The translations under genes were made by a program, and so were the position numbers. From Dastarcus helophoroides (taxonomy: Eukaryota > Arthropoda > Insecta > Coleoptera > Bothrideridae): DNA of 64,000 nt. Below, piece by piece: positions 1 to 12,156 of the stretch. The notes under the pieces were generated by a model. The model did no database searches, was not told the origin of the DNA, and was given only the letters and a program-made list of their open reading frames with translations. Numbering within the stretch: position 1 is the stretch's first letter; each line of letters starts with the position of its first letter. The DNA lies in assembly GCA_028583605.1 (NCBI GenBank), contig CM053337.1, positions 18,578,694 to 18,642,693 of the forward strand. Direction: 5' to 3'.

Positions 1-546
1 TCGTCTCAGAATATGAAATTTGTACCTTTAAAATATAAGACTCTAACCATGAAACTATAAAAATTTTGGGTTAGATACAAAATTAAAGTATCATGAATAT
101 TACTTCAAAATTTAAAACTCCCATCTCAGAATATGAAATTTAATTTTCGTTATAAAATAAATGATACATGTCTTAAAATTGTAAAATTCCTAGCTTAAAT
201 ATTTAAAATTTTTTCTCGAAGACATGAATTTAAAAAAATATGAAACTTGTATCTCAGAATATGAAATGTGCACCTTAAAAATATGAGATTCTTATCGTAG
301 AATAACGAATTATTCGGATCGAATACAAATTTTTGGTAACAAAAATATTATTTTAAAATTGAAATGCTTGCCTCAGAATATGAAATTTAATTTTTGGTTA
401 TTATATATATGTAATTCTTGAAATGCTCTTTCGAAAACATAACATTTATAAAATTCAAAAAATATCAAACTCTGGTCTCAGAATATGAAATTTGTTTCTT
501 AAAAATATGCGATTCTTATTGTGGAATTACGAAATATTTGGGTCAG

Positions 547-762
547 TTGTCCCCTGAAACCAAGAAAGATTAAAAAAACACAACAAACGTTACTCTAACG
601 CGTTTCGACAACCAAGCTGTCATCTTCAGAGGAATACACTGTCGAAGCGCGTTAGAGCAACGTTTGTTGTGTTTTATTTAATCTTTCTTGGTTTCTAGGG
701 ACATTTCAATTTTTTTTATTTCAATTTTTGAAGATAACCAAGGACCAGTCCGTTTCACCAAA
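547..762. mobile_element. Foldback hammerhead-like element, copy 1
   Basis: Inverted-repeat insertion inside satellite A. The left arm reads CCCCTGAAACCAAGAAAGAT onward. The right arm is its reverse complement (AATCTTTCTTGGTTTC near 680) and continues to GGACCAGTCCG near 742-752. Between the arms lies a minus-strand hammerhead-like core (CTGAAGA from 623-629, GAAA from 604-607). The same sequence recurs at about nine other sites here. No convincing target-site duplication was found for this copy. I infer a non-autonomous Penelope-type element from the ribozyme-like fold and the inverted partial copies; no reverse transcriptase is present. Confidence 0.7.
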
Positions 763-1639
763 CTGATGTAATTCTTGACTTAAAATGGTGCAATTTTTAA
801 CTAAGACATTTAAAATTCTTTTTTAAAAATATGAAATGTAAAAAAATTTAATGTTATCTCAGAATATGAAATTTACACCTCAAAAATGGGAGATTTTTAT
901 CGTGGAATAACGAAATATTCGGGTCAAACGCAAAATTTTGATATCAACAATATAACTTTAAAATTTAAAATTCTCATCTCAGAATATGAAATTTAATTTT
1001 TCTTATAAATGTTATTCTTGTCTTAGAAATTTTTGCTTAGACATTTAAAATTGTCTTATAATTATGAAATTAAAAAAATATTAAACCTTTTTCTCAGAAT
1101 ATGAAATATGTACTTTAAAAATATAAAATTGAGAAATATTCGGGTTCGAGGCAAAATTTTGGTATTAAAAATATTTAGAAATTTAAAATTCTCGTCTCAG
1201 AATATGAAATTTAATGTTTGCTTAAAAATATGTTGCTTCAGGATTGTAAATATTTTAGCTTAGACATTTAAAGTTCTCTCTCGAAAATATGAAATTAAAA
1301 AAATACAAAACTCTTATCTCAGAATATGGAATTAAGTTTTTAGTATAAAATATGTAATTCTTGTATCAAAATTGTGTAATTTTTAGTCTAGGCATTTAAA
1401 ATTCTCTTTCAAAAATATGATATTAAAAAATAAGAACCTCTTATTTCAGAATATGAAATCTGCACCTTAAAAATATAAGATTCCTACCGTGAAATTGTGA
1501 AATTTTATGTTCATATACAAAATTGTAATATCAAAAATTTAACTTTAAAATTTTCATCTCAGAATATGAAATTTAATTTTTGTTATAAATTATTTAATTC
1601 TTCTATCAAAATTGTAAAAATTTTAGGCTAGATATTTAA

Positions 1640-1642
<3 letters not shown>

Positions 1643-1698
<56 letters not shown>
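1643..1698. repeat. (TC)n microsatellite
   Basis: About 28 uninterrupted TC dinucleotides embedded in satellite A. They directly continue a TCTC run that is part of the normal repeat unit (compare ATTCTCTCTCGAAAA near 1270), so the expansion probably arose from that internal seed. Confidence 0.97.
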
Positions 1699-1699
<1 letters not shown>

Positions 1700-2699
1700 A
1701 AAAAAAATATAAATAAATATAAAACCCCAATCTCAAAATATGAAATTTACATCTTAAAAATATAAGATTCTTACCGTGGAACTGAGAAATTTCAGGGTCA
1801 GATACGAATTGTTAGTATCAAATACATTACTTTAAAATTGAAAATTCTCATCTCAGAATATGAAATTTAATTTGCGTTTAAGAATATGTGTTTTCTTGTC
1901 TCCAAATTGTAAAATGGATTAGCCTGGACATTTGACATTTTTTCTTAAAAATATGAAATTAGAAAAATATGAAACTATATCTCAGAATATGAAATGTGCC
2001 CCTTAAAAATATGAGATCCTTCATGGTGGAATTATGAATGTTTTAGGTCAGATTCGTGATTTTAGTATTAAGAGTATTACATTAAAATTTTAAATCCTCA
2101 TCTCAGAATATGAAATTTAACTCTTAAGAAATGTGTGATTCTTGTTTCAGAATTTTTGGCGTAGACATTTCAAATTCTCTCTAAAATGTAAAATTTAAAA
2201 AATAGGAATCTCCTACCATCACTTTGGAAAATAATTCTTATCTCAGAATATGAAATTTAATATTCCATAAAGAAATATATGGTTCTTGTCTCAGAATTTT
2301 GAAATTTTTCGCTTTGACATTTGAAATACTTTCTCAAATTTAAAATTAAAAAAAGTATGAAACTATTATCCCAGAATTTAAAATGTGTACGTCACAATTA
2401 TAAGATTGTTATCAGGAAATTATGAACTTTGTAAGTAACTAAAAATTTTTGTATCGAAAATACTGTTGCTCCAAAAATATAAAATTCTTATCTCAGAATA
2501 TGAAGTTTGCTTTTAAGAAATATGAGATTTTTGTCTCAAAGTAATGAAATTTTAAGTTTCGTAATTATCATATGAGCAATGAGAAATTTCATCTCTGAAT
2601 ATTAAATTTATGTCTCATAAGAATAAGATCTTATCTCGAATTTATGAAATATTCAGCTCAGATATAAAGCTTTAGTGTTAAATATACAAAATCATTCTC

Positions 2700-3090
2700 T
2701 GATTGTGAGACACAAACTTCATATTTCTGAGCCACAAATTTTACATTTCTGATACACAAATTCACTTATTTTTATAGGAGGATTTTACGTTATTGCCATG
2801 AGTTTATGACATACCTGAGATGATAGTTTCATATTGTCTAGATAAGAATATCATATTTTCAGACGAGAGTTTCATGTTTCTGAGACAGAGCAAACTATTT
2901 ACTTCTTATATTAACCAAATCAGTTCGTGGTCGCCTCTAAAGACTTCTAACTTAATCAGAAACATTTTTTATTTGTGAAATAGGTTTAGAATTTATGAAG
3001 CAAGAATGTCATATTTCTGAGACTTCCAACTGTATAGTTCTGAGACCCAAGCTGTACAGTTCTGAGACCAGAATTTCATATTTTTCCACT
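2700..3090 (-). repeat. Satellite family A, reversed polarity
   Basis: The core motif now reads TTTCATATTTCTGAGAC, the reverse complement of the motif in the preceding block. Copies are diverged and mixed with non-repeat sequence (2890-2980). The polarity switch near 2700 implies an inversion or fusion of two oppositely oriented arrays. Confidence 0.65.
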
Positions 3091-3160
3091 AAAGGGTGAA
3101 AGTTTTAAAATCGTTGGTTGTCTCAAGAGTTTTTCATGTCAAAATAGATCTACTTATTCG

Positions 3161-3306
3161 TTTTGGTGGAACGGACTGGTCCTTGGTCATCTTCAAAAAT
3201 TGAAATACAAATCTTGTACCCTGAAACCAAGAAAGATTAAGAAACTCAACAAATGTTGCTTTAACGCGTTTCGATAGCCAAGTTATCATCTTCAGAGAGA
3301 TACTAT
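3161..3306 (-). mobile_element. Hammerhead-like element, copy 2
   Basis: Single-arm copy of the interspersed family. On the minus strand it runs from CTCTCTGAAGATGATA, through GAAACGCGTTAAAGC, to CTTGGTTTCAGGGTAC and GGACCAGTCCGTTCCACC. It is flanked by a 7-bp direct repeat TTATTCG (3154-3160 and 3307-3313), a probable target-site duplication. A short open frame overlaps it but also occurs in other copies by homology and is not a gene. I infer a Penelope-type non-autonomous element. Confidence 0.75.
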
Positions 3307-3313
3307 TTATTCG

Positions 3314-4138
3314 CAGTAACATTTCAGTGAGCTGAGGCTGGAACTTAATAAGGGCGATGATGCAACTTCCCGACGTGTCTAAATTCGTCTTGGAGGCGTT
3401 CTACTTTCCGAGACAGCTTCAAAGTCGACTTTTTCGCTTAAATATACCATTTAGGGTATCCGGCTAATTAGAAGGTTGCGAGGATGTGGTTAAGATTTAT
3501 GGCTAGCTGATAAACCGTGTCTTACTAATACTAACCTGATTTTCCAAAGGTCTAATGAACACTTATTATTCATTAGGCGGCAATTAACGGTCCTTATTAA
3601 TTATTAAGTGTAATATCCCGTGATTTATCTCGTCAATTATTGCTATAGACGATCCTGGTTATTTGGATATTAGAGGTAATTTATTTTTCATGTTCCGTTT
3701 TGTCTGTATGCGAATCTAATTGATTATTAAAATCGTTACACATTAAAGCTCAATACATGCTGTCAGACAGCAAAACTGGAGATGAATTAGGAAAATCAGA
3801 TGAGACGTTAGGCTTCCTCGCCGTTAAATTATATTGGTTTACGTCAGTGTCAATATTTCATATTGACTTATTAGCTATAACGACTAATTAACGTTATTGA
3901 GGAAGCGAGCAATATTATTTGTTAATCTCATTTCAATCGTTGTTTCCCTAATACACAGAATTACAGCACCTTAATTAGACGTTTATCTCAGCTACTCAGC
4001 TACGATAAAGTGTAAATTCTGTAAAAAAAATTTTTTGTGTTTTATTCAATTTTCACTAGAGACGTGTGATTAGGGCACAATTATGTCATAATTATTCAAA
4101 TTTTAATTAGATTAATTAGATCAGATTACATTTCCTCG
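3314..4138. other. Low-copy island, no gene seen
   Basis: Balanced-composition sequence without tandem structure, unlike its surroundings. I see no convincing exon. It has several homeodomain-type TAATTA cores (for example near 3465, 3885, 4098 and 4106) and many ATTA motifs, compatible with non-coding regulatory DNA but not diagnostic at this AT content. Confidence 0.4.
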
Positions 4139-5060
4139 AACATAGAAAATCATAATTTTAGAGATACGAAATTCTGGTTTCAGAAATATGGAATTCCCTC
4201 AGAAATATGAAATTCTGGTTTCAGAAATATGGCATTCTCTCAGAAATATGAAATTCTGGTTTCAGAAATATGAACTTAGGGTTTTATAAATATGAAAGTC
4301 TGGTTTCAGAAATATGAAAGTCTGGTTTCAGAAATGCGTAATTCTAGTCCTGAGAAGAGAATTATATATTTCTGAAAGCAGACTTTCATATTTCTGAAAT
4401 CAGACTTTCATATTTCTAATACCAGGCTTTCATGTTTCTGAAACCAGACTTTCATATTTCTAAAAGTAGAATTTCATATTTCTGAAAATATGAATTTCTC
4501 ATCTCGAAAGTATAAGTGAGATTCTCTATTTGAAAGTATAAAATTTGCATCTTCAACATAAGAGTACTGGTGTTAACAATATTACCTAAAGCTATAAAAT
4601 TCTGATCCCCTAAATATGAAACCATTATCCAAAAATATGAAATTTTCAACTCGAAGGTGCGAAATTTTCTTCTAATAATATAATACTCTCGTTTTAGAAA
4701 TATGAAATTAGTATCTCAGAAATATGAAACTCTTGGCTCAGAAATATGTAATTCTCGTTTTGTAAATATAAAATTCTGATCTTGTAAATGTAAAATTCTG
4801 ACCCAAAAAAATATGCCATTATCACCTCAAAAGTATGAAATGTTTATATAAAAAAACGTGAAATTCTTGTTTCAGAAACATGAAATTACTCTCTCAGAGA
4901 TCTTAAATTTTCATTACTCACAAATATTAAATTCATATTTCGTCACGTCATTTAATCTGAAAAAATCGATGTTTAATTTCTTGACATCGATATTTTCTCA
5001 ACATCGACCAACCCTAATTGTTCGCCTCAGAAATATGAATTTTGATATGATAACATCGAT
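4139..5060. repeat. Satellite family A, inverted segment
   Basis: Tandem TTTCAGAAATATGAAAGTCT-type units at 4170-4335 are followed at 4360-4490 by the reverse complement (AGACTTTCATATTTCTGAAA), then again by forward units to about 5050. The 4170-4490 portion is therefore an imperfect palindrome of arrays that could form a long hairpin. From 4800 the repeats degrade. A 97-codon frame at 4858-5151 lies in this degraded repeat and shows no recognisable domain. Confidence 0.7.
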
Positions 5061-5890
5061 GTTTAATTTCTCAGAATCTATTTTTTCTGAGCAATCACCA
5101 CCTCGGCTCGCAGAGACAAATCAACTGGGGGATGGATACTCGTGTTATTAGTTAATCTTTATGAGGACTTCCACATTCTGATCTAACAGCTTCTACAAAT
5201 TCGAGTATTTTTAGTGTAAGTAATAAAAGTCGAAATTTCAACTCCAGTTTCCAACATCTTTGTAACTCGAACGTATTCAATACCATCGTTTGCCATATGC
5301 TCGGTTCCGAATTGCCCGCAGATAATCCTTTTATCGAACCCGATAATGCATCATTAAAGAGTAGACTTAATGTCTAACATTACCAGTAAAGTAATATTTG
5401 CTCACTTTCATCAAATGGTAGCCAGCTGGCTGCGGTCGCTCTCGATCGCGAAATTCAACATTGAAAAAACTTTCGGAGTTTCGTGAAAGCTTCTGACGTT
5501 TTCAGCGAAGGTAATTTGTCTGAATTAGCGGAAAAATTCAATTTGGGATGATGTATTGCGTCGTTTTTTTTTATATATTTCGATTTTGGCGTAAGCAAGT
5601 TCTAACAATCGTTATTTCGTTATTGTTGCTCCACATTCGTTTCATATTTTAAAAGCGCAATTAGATGAAACATTCTTCTCCTTTACACTGTTTTATCATT
5701 AAAAAACTTTTAAATTGGAAATTAATTTTATTGAATTTATACCTTGAGTGTTCACTCAACAATTTAGATAAAAATGGAAGTGTTCGAACTGGGGTAGTAT
5801 GAGAATTATTATTATAAACCAATCACGTTGAAAGATGTGCAAAGACCCCAACAATAAAGCCATTTAAAACCGAGATTAATACATTAAAAT
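5061..5890. other. Low-copy stretch, no gene seen
   Basis: Non-repetitive sequence between two satellite A blocks. No open frame with coding character, no splice pattern and no RNA gene were recognised. Confidence 0.4.

Positions 5891-5892
<2 letters not shown>

Positions 5893-5930
<38 letters not shown>
5893..5930. repeat. (TAA)n microsatellite
   Basis: About 13 uninterrupted TAA trinucleotides at the border between low-copy sequence and the next satellite A block. Confidence 0.97.
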
Positions 5931-5934
5931 GTTT

Positions 5935-8900
5935 CACCATGATTATTACAATTTCATATTCCGGAATGACAATTTCAAATTCTAACATTTTATATTTCTT
6001 GGATGATATAAGAATATCATATTTCTGATATGATGTCATATTTGAGAGACGAACATTTCATTTGAGGTAAGAATGCTTTGATATTTACAATCATTTCATA
6101 TTTCTGAAGTAAGAATTTATGAGATCGGAATTTTATATTTCTGAGATGAACATATTTTGTGTTCGAGATGCAAACTTCATATTTCTGAGATGATATTTTA
6201 TATTTTCGAGATGAGGATTGCCAATGACTAAACTGAAAATGTAATAACTCAAGAAACTTATATTTCTCAAATAGAAATTTTATACTTTAAGATGAGAATT
6301 TCATATTTCTGAGATAAGTCAGAAAACATTTCACTCTTCTAGATAATGTTCTGATTCTGAAATGATAACGTCATATTTCTCGGATTAGAATTTCATAATA
6401 CCAAGATGATTATTTTATAGTTCTCAAATGAAAATTTTTTATATCTTAGATAAGAATTTTATATTTCTGAGATGACAAGTTTATATTTGCAAAATGAGAG
6501 CTGAGCCGAAAACTTTATAGCTCAAAGACAAGAATCTCATGATTTTTAAATAACATTTTTATATTCTGAGGTAAACATTTTTTATTTCTCAGACGATAAT
6601 TTGCTATATATTAGATAGAAATTTCATATTTCTGAGATAACAATTTCATATTTTTGATGTGAGAACTTTAAATGTCTGAGCTTAAAATTTTATAATTCAT
6701 AGACAAGTCTCATAATATTTAAATTAAAGTTTTATATTTCTGAGGTAAATATTTTACATTTTTCAGATGATAATTTGATATTTTCAATATTAAAATTTCA
6801 CGTCCAATCTGAAAATTTCCTAATTTTGAGTAAAGAATTTCTCTTTTTATAAGATATAAATAGCACATTCTGAAATTAGAATTCATATTTCTGAGACGAT
6901 AATTTCATATTGTGGAAATAAAATTTTTGAATGCTTGAGCTGAAAATTTTGTAATTCCCAGACAAGAGTCTTGTATTTCCTAAAAGGAACTTTCATATTC
7001 TGAGCTAAAAATATCATATTTCTGGGATGATAATTTCATATGCTTGGGACTAACATTTTTTATTCTGAGCCAAGAATTGTATATTTAAAGAAATAAGAAT
7101 CTCATATTTTTGAAATGTGAGTTTCATATTCTGAGATGAGGGTTTCATATTTCTCAGAAAAAATTATATTAATATGATTTCGTATTTTTAAGACTAAGAT
7201 TTCCAAAATCTAACCTGAAAATTTTATATCTGTAAAATAAGAATCTTAAATTTTTGAAATGTAAATTTCATATTCTGAGATAAAGAATTCATATTTCCTA
7301 GATAAAACTTTATATTTCTCAAATAAAAATTCTTTATTTTCGAGAGAGTACTTCACATGTCTAAGGATGAGAGTTTCAAATGTTTAAGCTGATAATTGTG
7401 TAATTCCGAGACAAGAATCTTGCATTTTTTAAAAGAAACTTTCATATTCTGAGCTGAAAATATCATATCTCTGGGATGATAATTTCATATTTTTGGGACT
7501 AACATTTTTCATTCTGAGCCAAAAATTTTATATTTCTGAAATAAGAATCTCATATTTTTGAGATGTAAGTTTCATATTCTGAGATAAGGATTTCATATTT
7601 CTCAGGTAAAAATTATATATAATTTCATATTTTCGATACTAAGATTTCCCATGTCTAACCTAAAAATTTTATATCTGTAAAATAAGAATCCTATATTTTT
7701 AAAATGTAAATTTCATATTCTGAGATAAAGATTTCATATTTCCCAGATAAAACTTCATATTTATCAAATAAAAATTTTATATTTTCGAGACGATACTTTA
7801 AATGTCTAAGAATGAGAGTTTCAAATGTTTAAGCTGATAATTGTTTAATTCCGAGATAGGAATCATGTATTTCTTAAAAGAACTTTCATATACTGAGCTG
7901 AAAGTATCATATTTCTGGGATAATAATTTCATATTTCTTGGACTAACATTTTTTATTTCGGGACAAAAATTTTATATTTCTGAAATAAGAATCTCATATT
8001 TTTGAAATGTAAGTTTTATATTCTGAGATAAGGATTTCATATTTCTTAGGTAAAACTTATATATAATTTCATATTTTCGTTACTAAGATTTCCCATGTCT
8101 AACCTAAAAATGTTATATCTGTAAAATAAGAATCCTTTATTTTTAAAATGTAAATTTCATATTCTGAGATAAAGATTTCATATTTCCCAGATAAAACTTC
8201 ATATTTATCAAATAAAAATTTTATATTTTCGAGACGATACTTCAAATGTCTAAGAATGAGAGTTTCAAATGTTTAAGCTGATAATTGTTTAATTCCGAGA
8301 TAGGAATCATGTATTTCTTAAAAAGAACTTTCATATACTGAGCTGAAAAGTATCATATTTCTGGGATAATAATTTTATATTTCTTGGAATAACATTTTTT
8401 ATTTCCGGACAAAAATTTTATATTTCTGAAATAAGAATCTCATATTTTTGAAATGTAAGTTTCATATTCTGAGATAAGGATTTCATATTTCTCAGGTAAA
8501 AATTATATATTATTTATATTTTTGATACTAAGATTTCCCATGTCTAACCTACAAATTTTATATCTGTAAAATAGGAATCTTAAATTCTTGAAATGTAAAT
8601 TTCATATTCTGAGATAAAGAATTTCATATTTCCCAGATAAAATTTCATATTTATCAAATAAAAATTCTATATTTTCGAGAAAGTACTTCAAATGTCTAAG
8701 AATAAGAGTTTTAAATGTTTAAATGTTTAAGCTGATAATTGTTTAATTCCGAGATACGAATCTTGTATTTTTCAAAAGAACTTTCATATTCTGAGCTGAA
8801 AATATTATATTTCTGGGATGATAATTTTATATTTTTGGGACTAACATATTTCATTTCAAGCCAAAAATTTTATATTTCTTGAAATAAGAATCTCATATTT

Positions 8901-9510
8901 TTGAAATGTAAGTTTCATATTCTGAGATAAAAATTTCATATTCTGAGATAAAAATTTTATATTTTCGATACTAAGATTTCTCATGTCTAACCTGAACATT
9001 TTATATCTGTAAAATAAGAATCTTAAATTTTTGAAATGTGAATTTCATATTCTAAGATAAAAATATCATATTTCTGGGATAATAATTTCATATTTTCGAT
9101 ACTAAGATTTCCATGTCTAACCTAAAATTTTATATCTGTAAAATAAGAATCTTAAATTTTTAAAATTAAAATTTCATATTTCTCAGATAAAATTTTATAT
9201 TCTGAGATAAAAATTTCATATTTCCAGATAAAAATTTTATATTTTCGAGAGAGTACTTTAAATGTCTAAGGATGAGAGTTTTAAATGTGTAAACTGATAA
9301 TTGTATAATTTTGAGATAGGAATCTTGTATTTCTCAAAAGGAACTTTCATATTTTGAGCTAAAAATATCATATTTGTGGGTTGATAATGTCATATCCTTG
9401 AGACTATTATTTTTCATTTTGATCAAACAATTTTATATTTCTGAGATAAGAATCTTATATTTTTGAAATGTAAGTTTTATATTCTGAGATGAGATTTCAC
9501 ATTTCTCAGG
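5935..9510 (-). repeat. Satellite family A, long reversed array
   Basis: Tandem 22-bp-type subrepeats with core TTTCATATTTCTGAGAT. From about 6830 to 9060 they form a 445-bp higher-order repeat: the landmark TGAGATAAAG recurs at 7276, 7721, 8165 and 8610 (spacings 445, 444, 445), and the segment AAGCTGATAATTGTTTAATT recurs in step. Copies at 7721 and 8165 are nearly identical, so this part was amplified recently. Both ends (5935-6830 and 9060-9510) are more diverged, as expected for array edges. Confidence 0.85.
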
Positions 9511-9910
9511 AATTTGAATTAAAAAAAATTGTATAATTTACTAAATTTTGACTTTTTAACTTTGAATATTTGGCAAACGTTCGAATTTTTCCCATAAGTT
9601 CGAATTTTTCCCAGAAGTTTAAAATTTTCTCAGGAATTCGAATTAAAAAAAATTGTATAATTTACTAAATTTTGAATTTTTTCCAAAAAATTGATTTTTT
9701 CCAAAAGTTCAAAATTTTTCCCAGAAGTTCAAATTTTTGCCAGAAGTTCAAATTTTTGCCAGAAGTTCAAATTTTTCCATAAGTTCGAATTTTTCCCAGA
9801 AGTTCGAATTTTTTCCCAGAAGTTCAAATTTTTTCCAAAAAATTGATTTTTTTCCGAGAGTTTGAATTTTTCCCATAAGTTCGAATTTTTTCCAAGAGTT
9901 TGAATTTTTT

Positions 9911-10363
9911 CCCAAAAGTTCAAATTTTTCCCATAAGTTCGAATTTGTCCCAAAAGTTCGAATTTTTTTCAAAAGTTCGAATTTTTCCCAAAAAATTGAT
10001 TTTTTTTCCAAAAGTTTAAATTTGTCCCAAAAGTGCGAATTTTTCCCATAGGTTCGAATTTTTCCCAAAATTTCGAATTTTTCTCTAAAAATTGATTTTT
10101 TTCCGAAAGTTTGAATTTTTCCCAAAAGTTCAAATGTTTTCCACAAGTTCAAATTTTTTCCAAAAGTTTGAATTTTTTCCAAAAGTTTGAATTTTTCCCA
10201 CAAAATTGATTTTTTCCCGAAAGAATTAATTTTTCCCAAAAGTTCGAATTTTCTCCAAAAGTTCAAAATTTTCTCAGGAATTCGAATTAAAAAAATTGTA
10301 TAATTACCAAATTTTGACTTTTTAACTTTGAATATTTGGCAAACGTTCGAATTGCTCTCTTTT
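9911..10363 (+). repeat. Segmental duplication, copy 1
   Basis: Near-identical to 11722-12156, about 1.8 kb downstream, through the minisatellite units and the following spacer block. Copy 1 has an additional unit near 10170-10200 that is missing in copy 2. Identity is far higher than between neighbouring units, so the duplication is recent compared with the array. Confidence 0.75.
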
Positions 10364-11721
10364 AATCAAGTTTCCCAGAATTTCAAAAATTTCCCAAATT
10401 TCTTAGAAAATTCCAAATTTTACACAATATTTTGATTTTTTTTCACAAAAGTTCGAATTTTTTTCAAAAGTTCGAATTTTTTCCAATAATCGATTTTTTT
10501 TCACAAGTTTGGATTTTTCCCAAAAGTTCGAATTTTTCCCAGAAGTTTAAATTTTTTCCCAAAAGTTTGAATTGTTTCCAAAAGTTCGAATTTTTCCCAA
10601 AAATCAATTTTTTTTCCAAAAGTTGAAATTTTTCCAAAAGTGTGAATTTTTTTCATAAGTTCAAATTTTTTCCACAAGTTCGAATTTTTCCCAAAAGTTT
10701 GAATTTTTCACAAAAGTTTATATTTTTTCCAAAAGTTCGAATTTTCCCCAACAGTTCAAAATTTTCTCAGGAATTCGAATTAAAAAACAATGTATAATTT
10801 ACTAAATTTTGACTTTTTTACTTTGAATATCTGGCGAACTTTCGAATTTCGAAGTTTCCTAGAAGTTCAAATATTTCCCAAATTTTTCAGAAAATTCCGA
10901 ATTGTTAGAACAATTTAATTTTTTCCAATATTTCAAATTTTTTCCAAAATTTCGAATTTTTCCCAAAAGGTCGAATGTTTCCCAAAAGTTCAAATTTTTC
11001 CCAAAAATTTGAATTTTTGCCAAAAGTTTGATTTTTTCCCAAAAGTTCGAATTTTTCCCATGAGTTCGAATTTTTTCCAAAAGTTCGAATTTTGTCCAAA
11101 AGTTCAACATTTTCTCATGAATTCGAATTAAAAAAAAATTCTATAATTACCAAATTTTGACTTTTTAATTTTGAATATTTGGCAAACGTTCGAATTGCTT
11201 TCTTTAAATTAATCTTCCCAGAAATTCAAAAATTTTCCAAATTTTTCAAAAAATTCTAAATTGTCCACAAAATTTTGATTTTTTTTCTGAAAGATATTAA
11301 CATATGGAATTTATTCAAGAAATTCAAATTTTTCCAACAAATTCAAATTTTTCTCAGAAGTTCGAATTAAAAAATAATCTCTATATTGAGATTTTTCTAT
11401 TTTGAATTGTTCGCATATTTCGAATTGATCTCTAAATATGAACATTTTCACGAAAGTCCATTCAATTTTTTCCAATATTTCAAATTTTTCCCAAAAGTTC
11501 GAATTTTTCCCAAAAGTTCGAATTTTTCCCAAAAGTTCAAATTTTTGCCAAAATTTTGAATGTTTCCCAAAAGTTCGAATTTTTCCCCTAAGTTCGAATT
11601 TTTCCCAAAAGTTCGAATTTTTTCCAAATGTTCAACATTTTCTCAGGAATTCGAATTAAAAAACATTGTATAATTACCAAAAAATTCCCAAAAAAAAATT
11701 TTTTTTCAAGTTGGAATTTTT

Positions 11722-12156
11722 CCCAAAAGTTCAAATTTTTCCCATAAGTTCGAATTTGTCCCAAAAGTTCGAATTTTTTTCAAAAGTTCGAATTTTTCCC
11801 AAAAAATTGATTTTTTTTCCAAAAGTTTAAATTTGTCCCAAAAGTGCGAATTTTTCCCATAGGTTCGAATTTTTCCCAAAATTTCGAATTTTTCTCTAAA
11901 AATTGATTTTTTTCCGAAAGTTTGAATTTTTCCCAAAAGTTCAAATGTTTTCCACAAGTTCAAATTTTTTCCAAAAGTTTGAATTTTTTCCAAAAAATTG
12001 ATTTTTTCCCAAAAGAATTAATTTTTCCCAAAAGTTCGAATTTTCTCCAAAAGTTCAAAATTTTCTCAGGAATTCGAATTAAAAAAATTGTATAATTACC
12101 AAATTTTGACTTTTTAACTTTGAATATTTGGCAAACGTTCGAATTGCTCTCTTTTA
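11722..12156 (+). repeat. Segmental duplication, copy 2
   Basis: Partner of 9911-10363 in the same orientation. It lacks about one 19-bp unit near the ACAAAATTGATTTTTTCCC stretch. Downstream of TCTTTTA the two copies diverge. Confidence 0.75.

Larger units (their letters stand above)
1..2699 (+). repeat. Satellite family A, forward-polarity block
   Basis: AT-rich degenerate tandem repeat. The motif TCTCAGAATATGAAATTTAA recurs near 123, 371, 973, 1195, 1556, 1850, 2100 and 2240. Between copies there are related segments such as TTAGACATTTAAAATTCTC and CTTAAAAATATGAGATTC, so the full unit is roughly 220-300 bp built from shorter related subrepeats. The block is interrupted by a foldback element at about 547-762 and a TC microsatellite at 1643-1698. 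No coding sequence is apparent. Copies differ by many substitutions, which suggests an old array. Confidence 0.8.

Noticed and set aside
3134..3322. 62-codon frame ending in a QSVPPKRISRS-type tail, as a conserved gene
   Set aside because: It is the translation of the interspersed hammerhead-like element and reappears with frameshifts and stops in other copies (for example 47325-47540).
9748..11993. Long Lys/Phe/Asn-rich frames (up to 172 codons) as secreted low-complexity proteins
   Set aside because: The same peptides appear on both strands and in several frames of the 19-bp array; they follow directly from unit composition.
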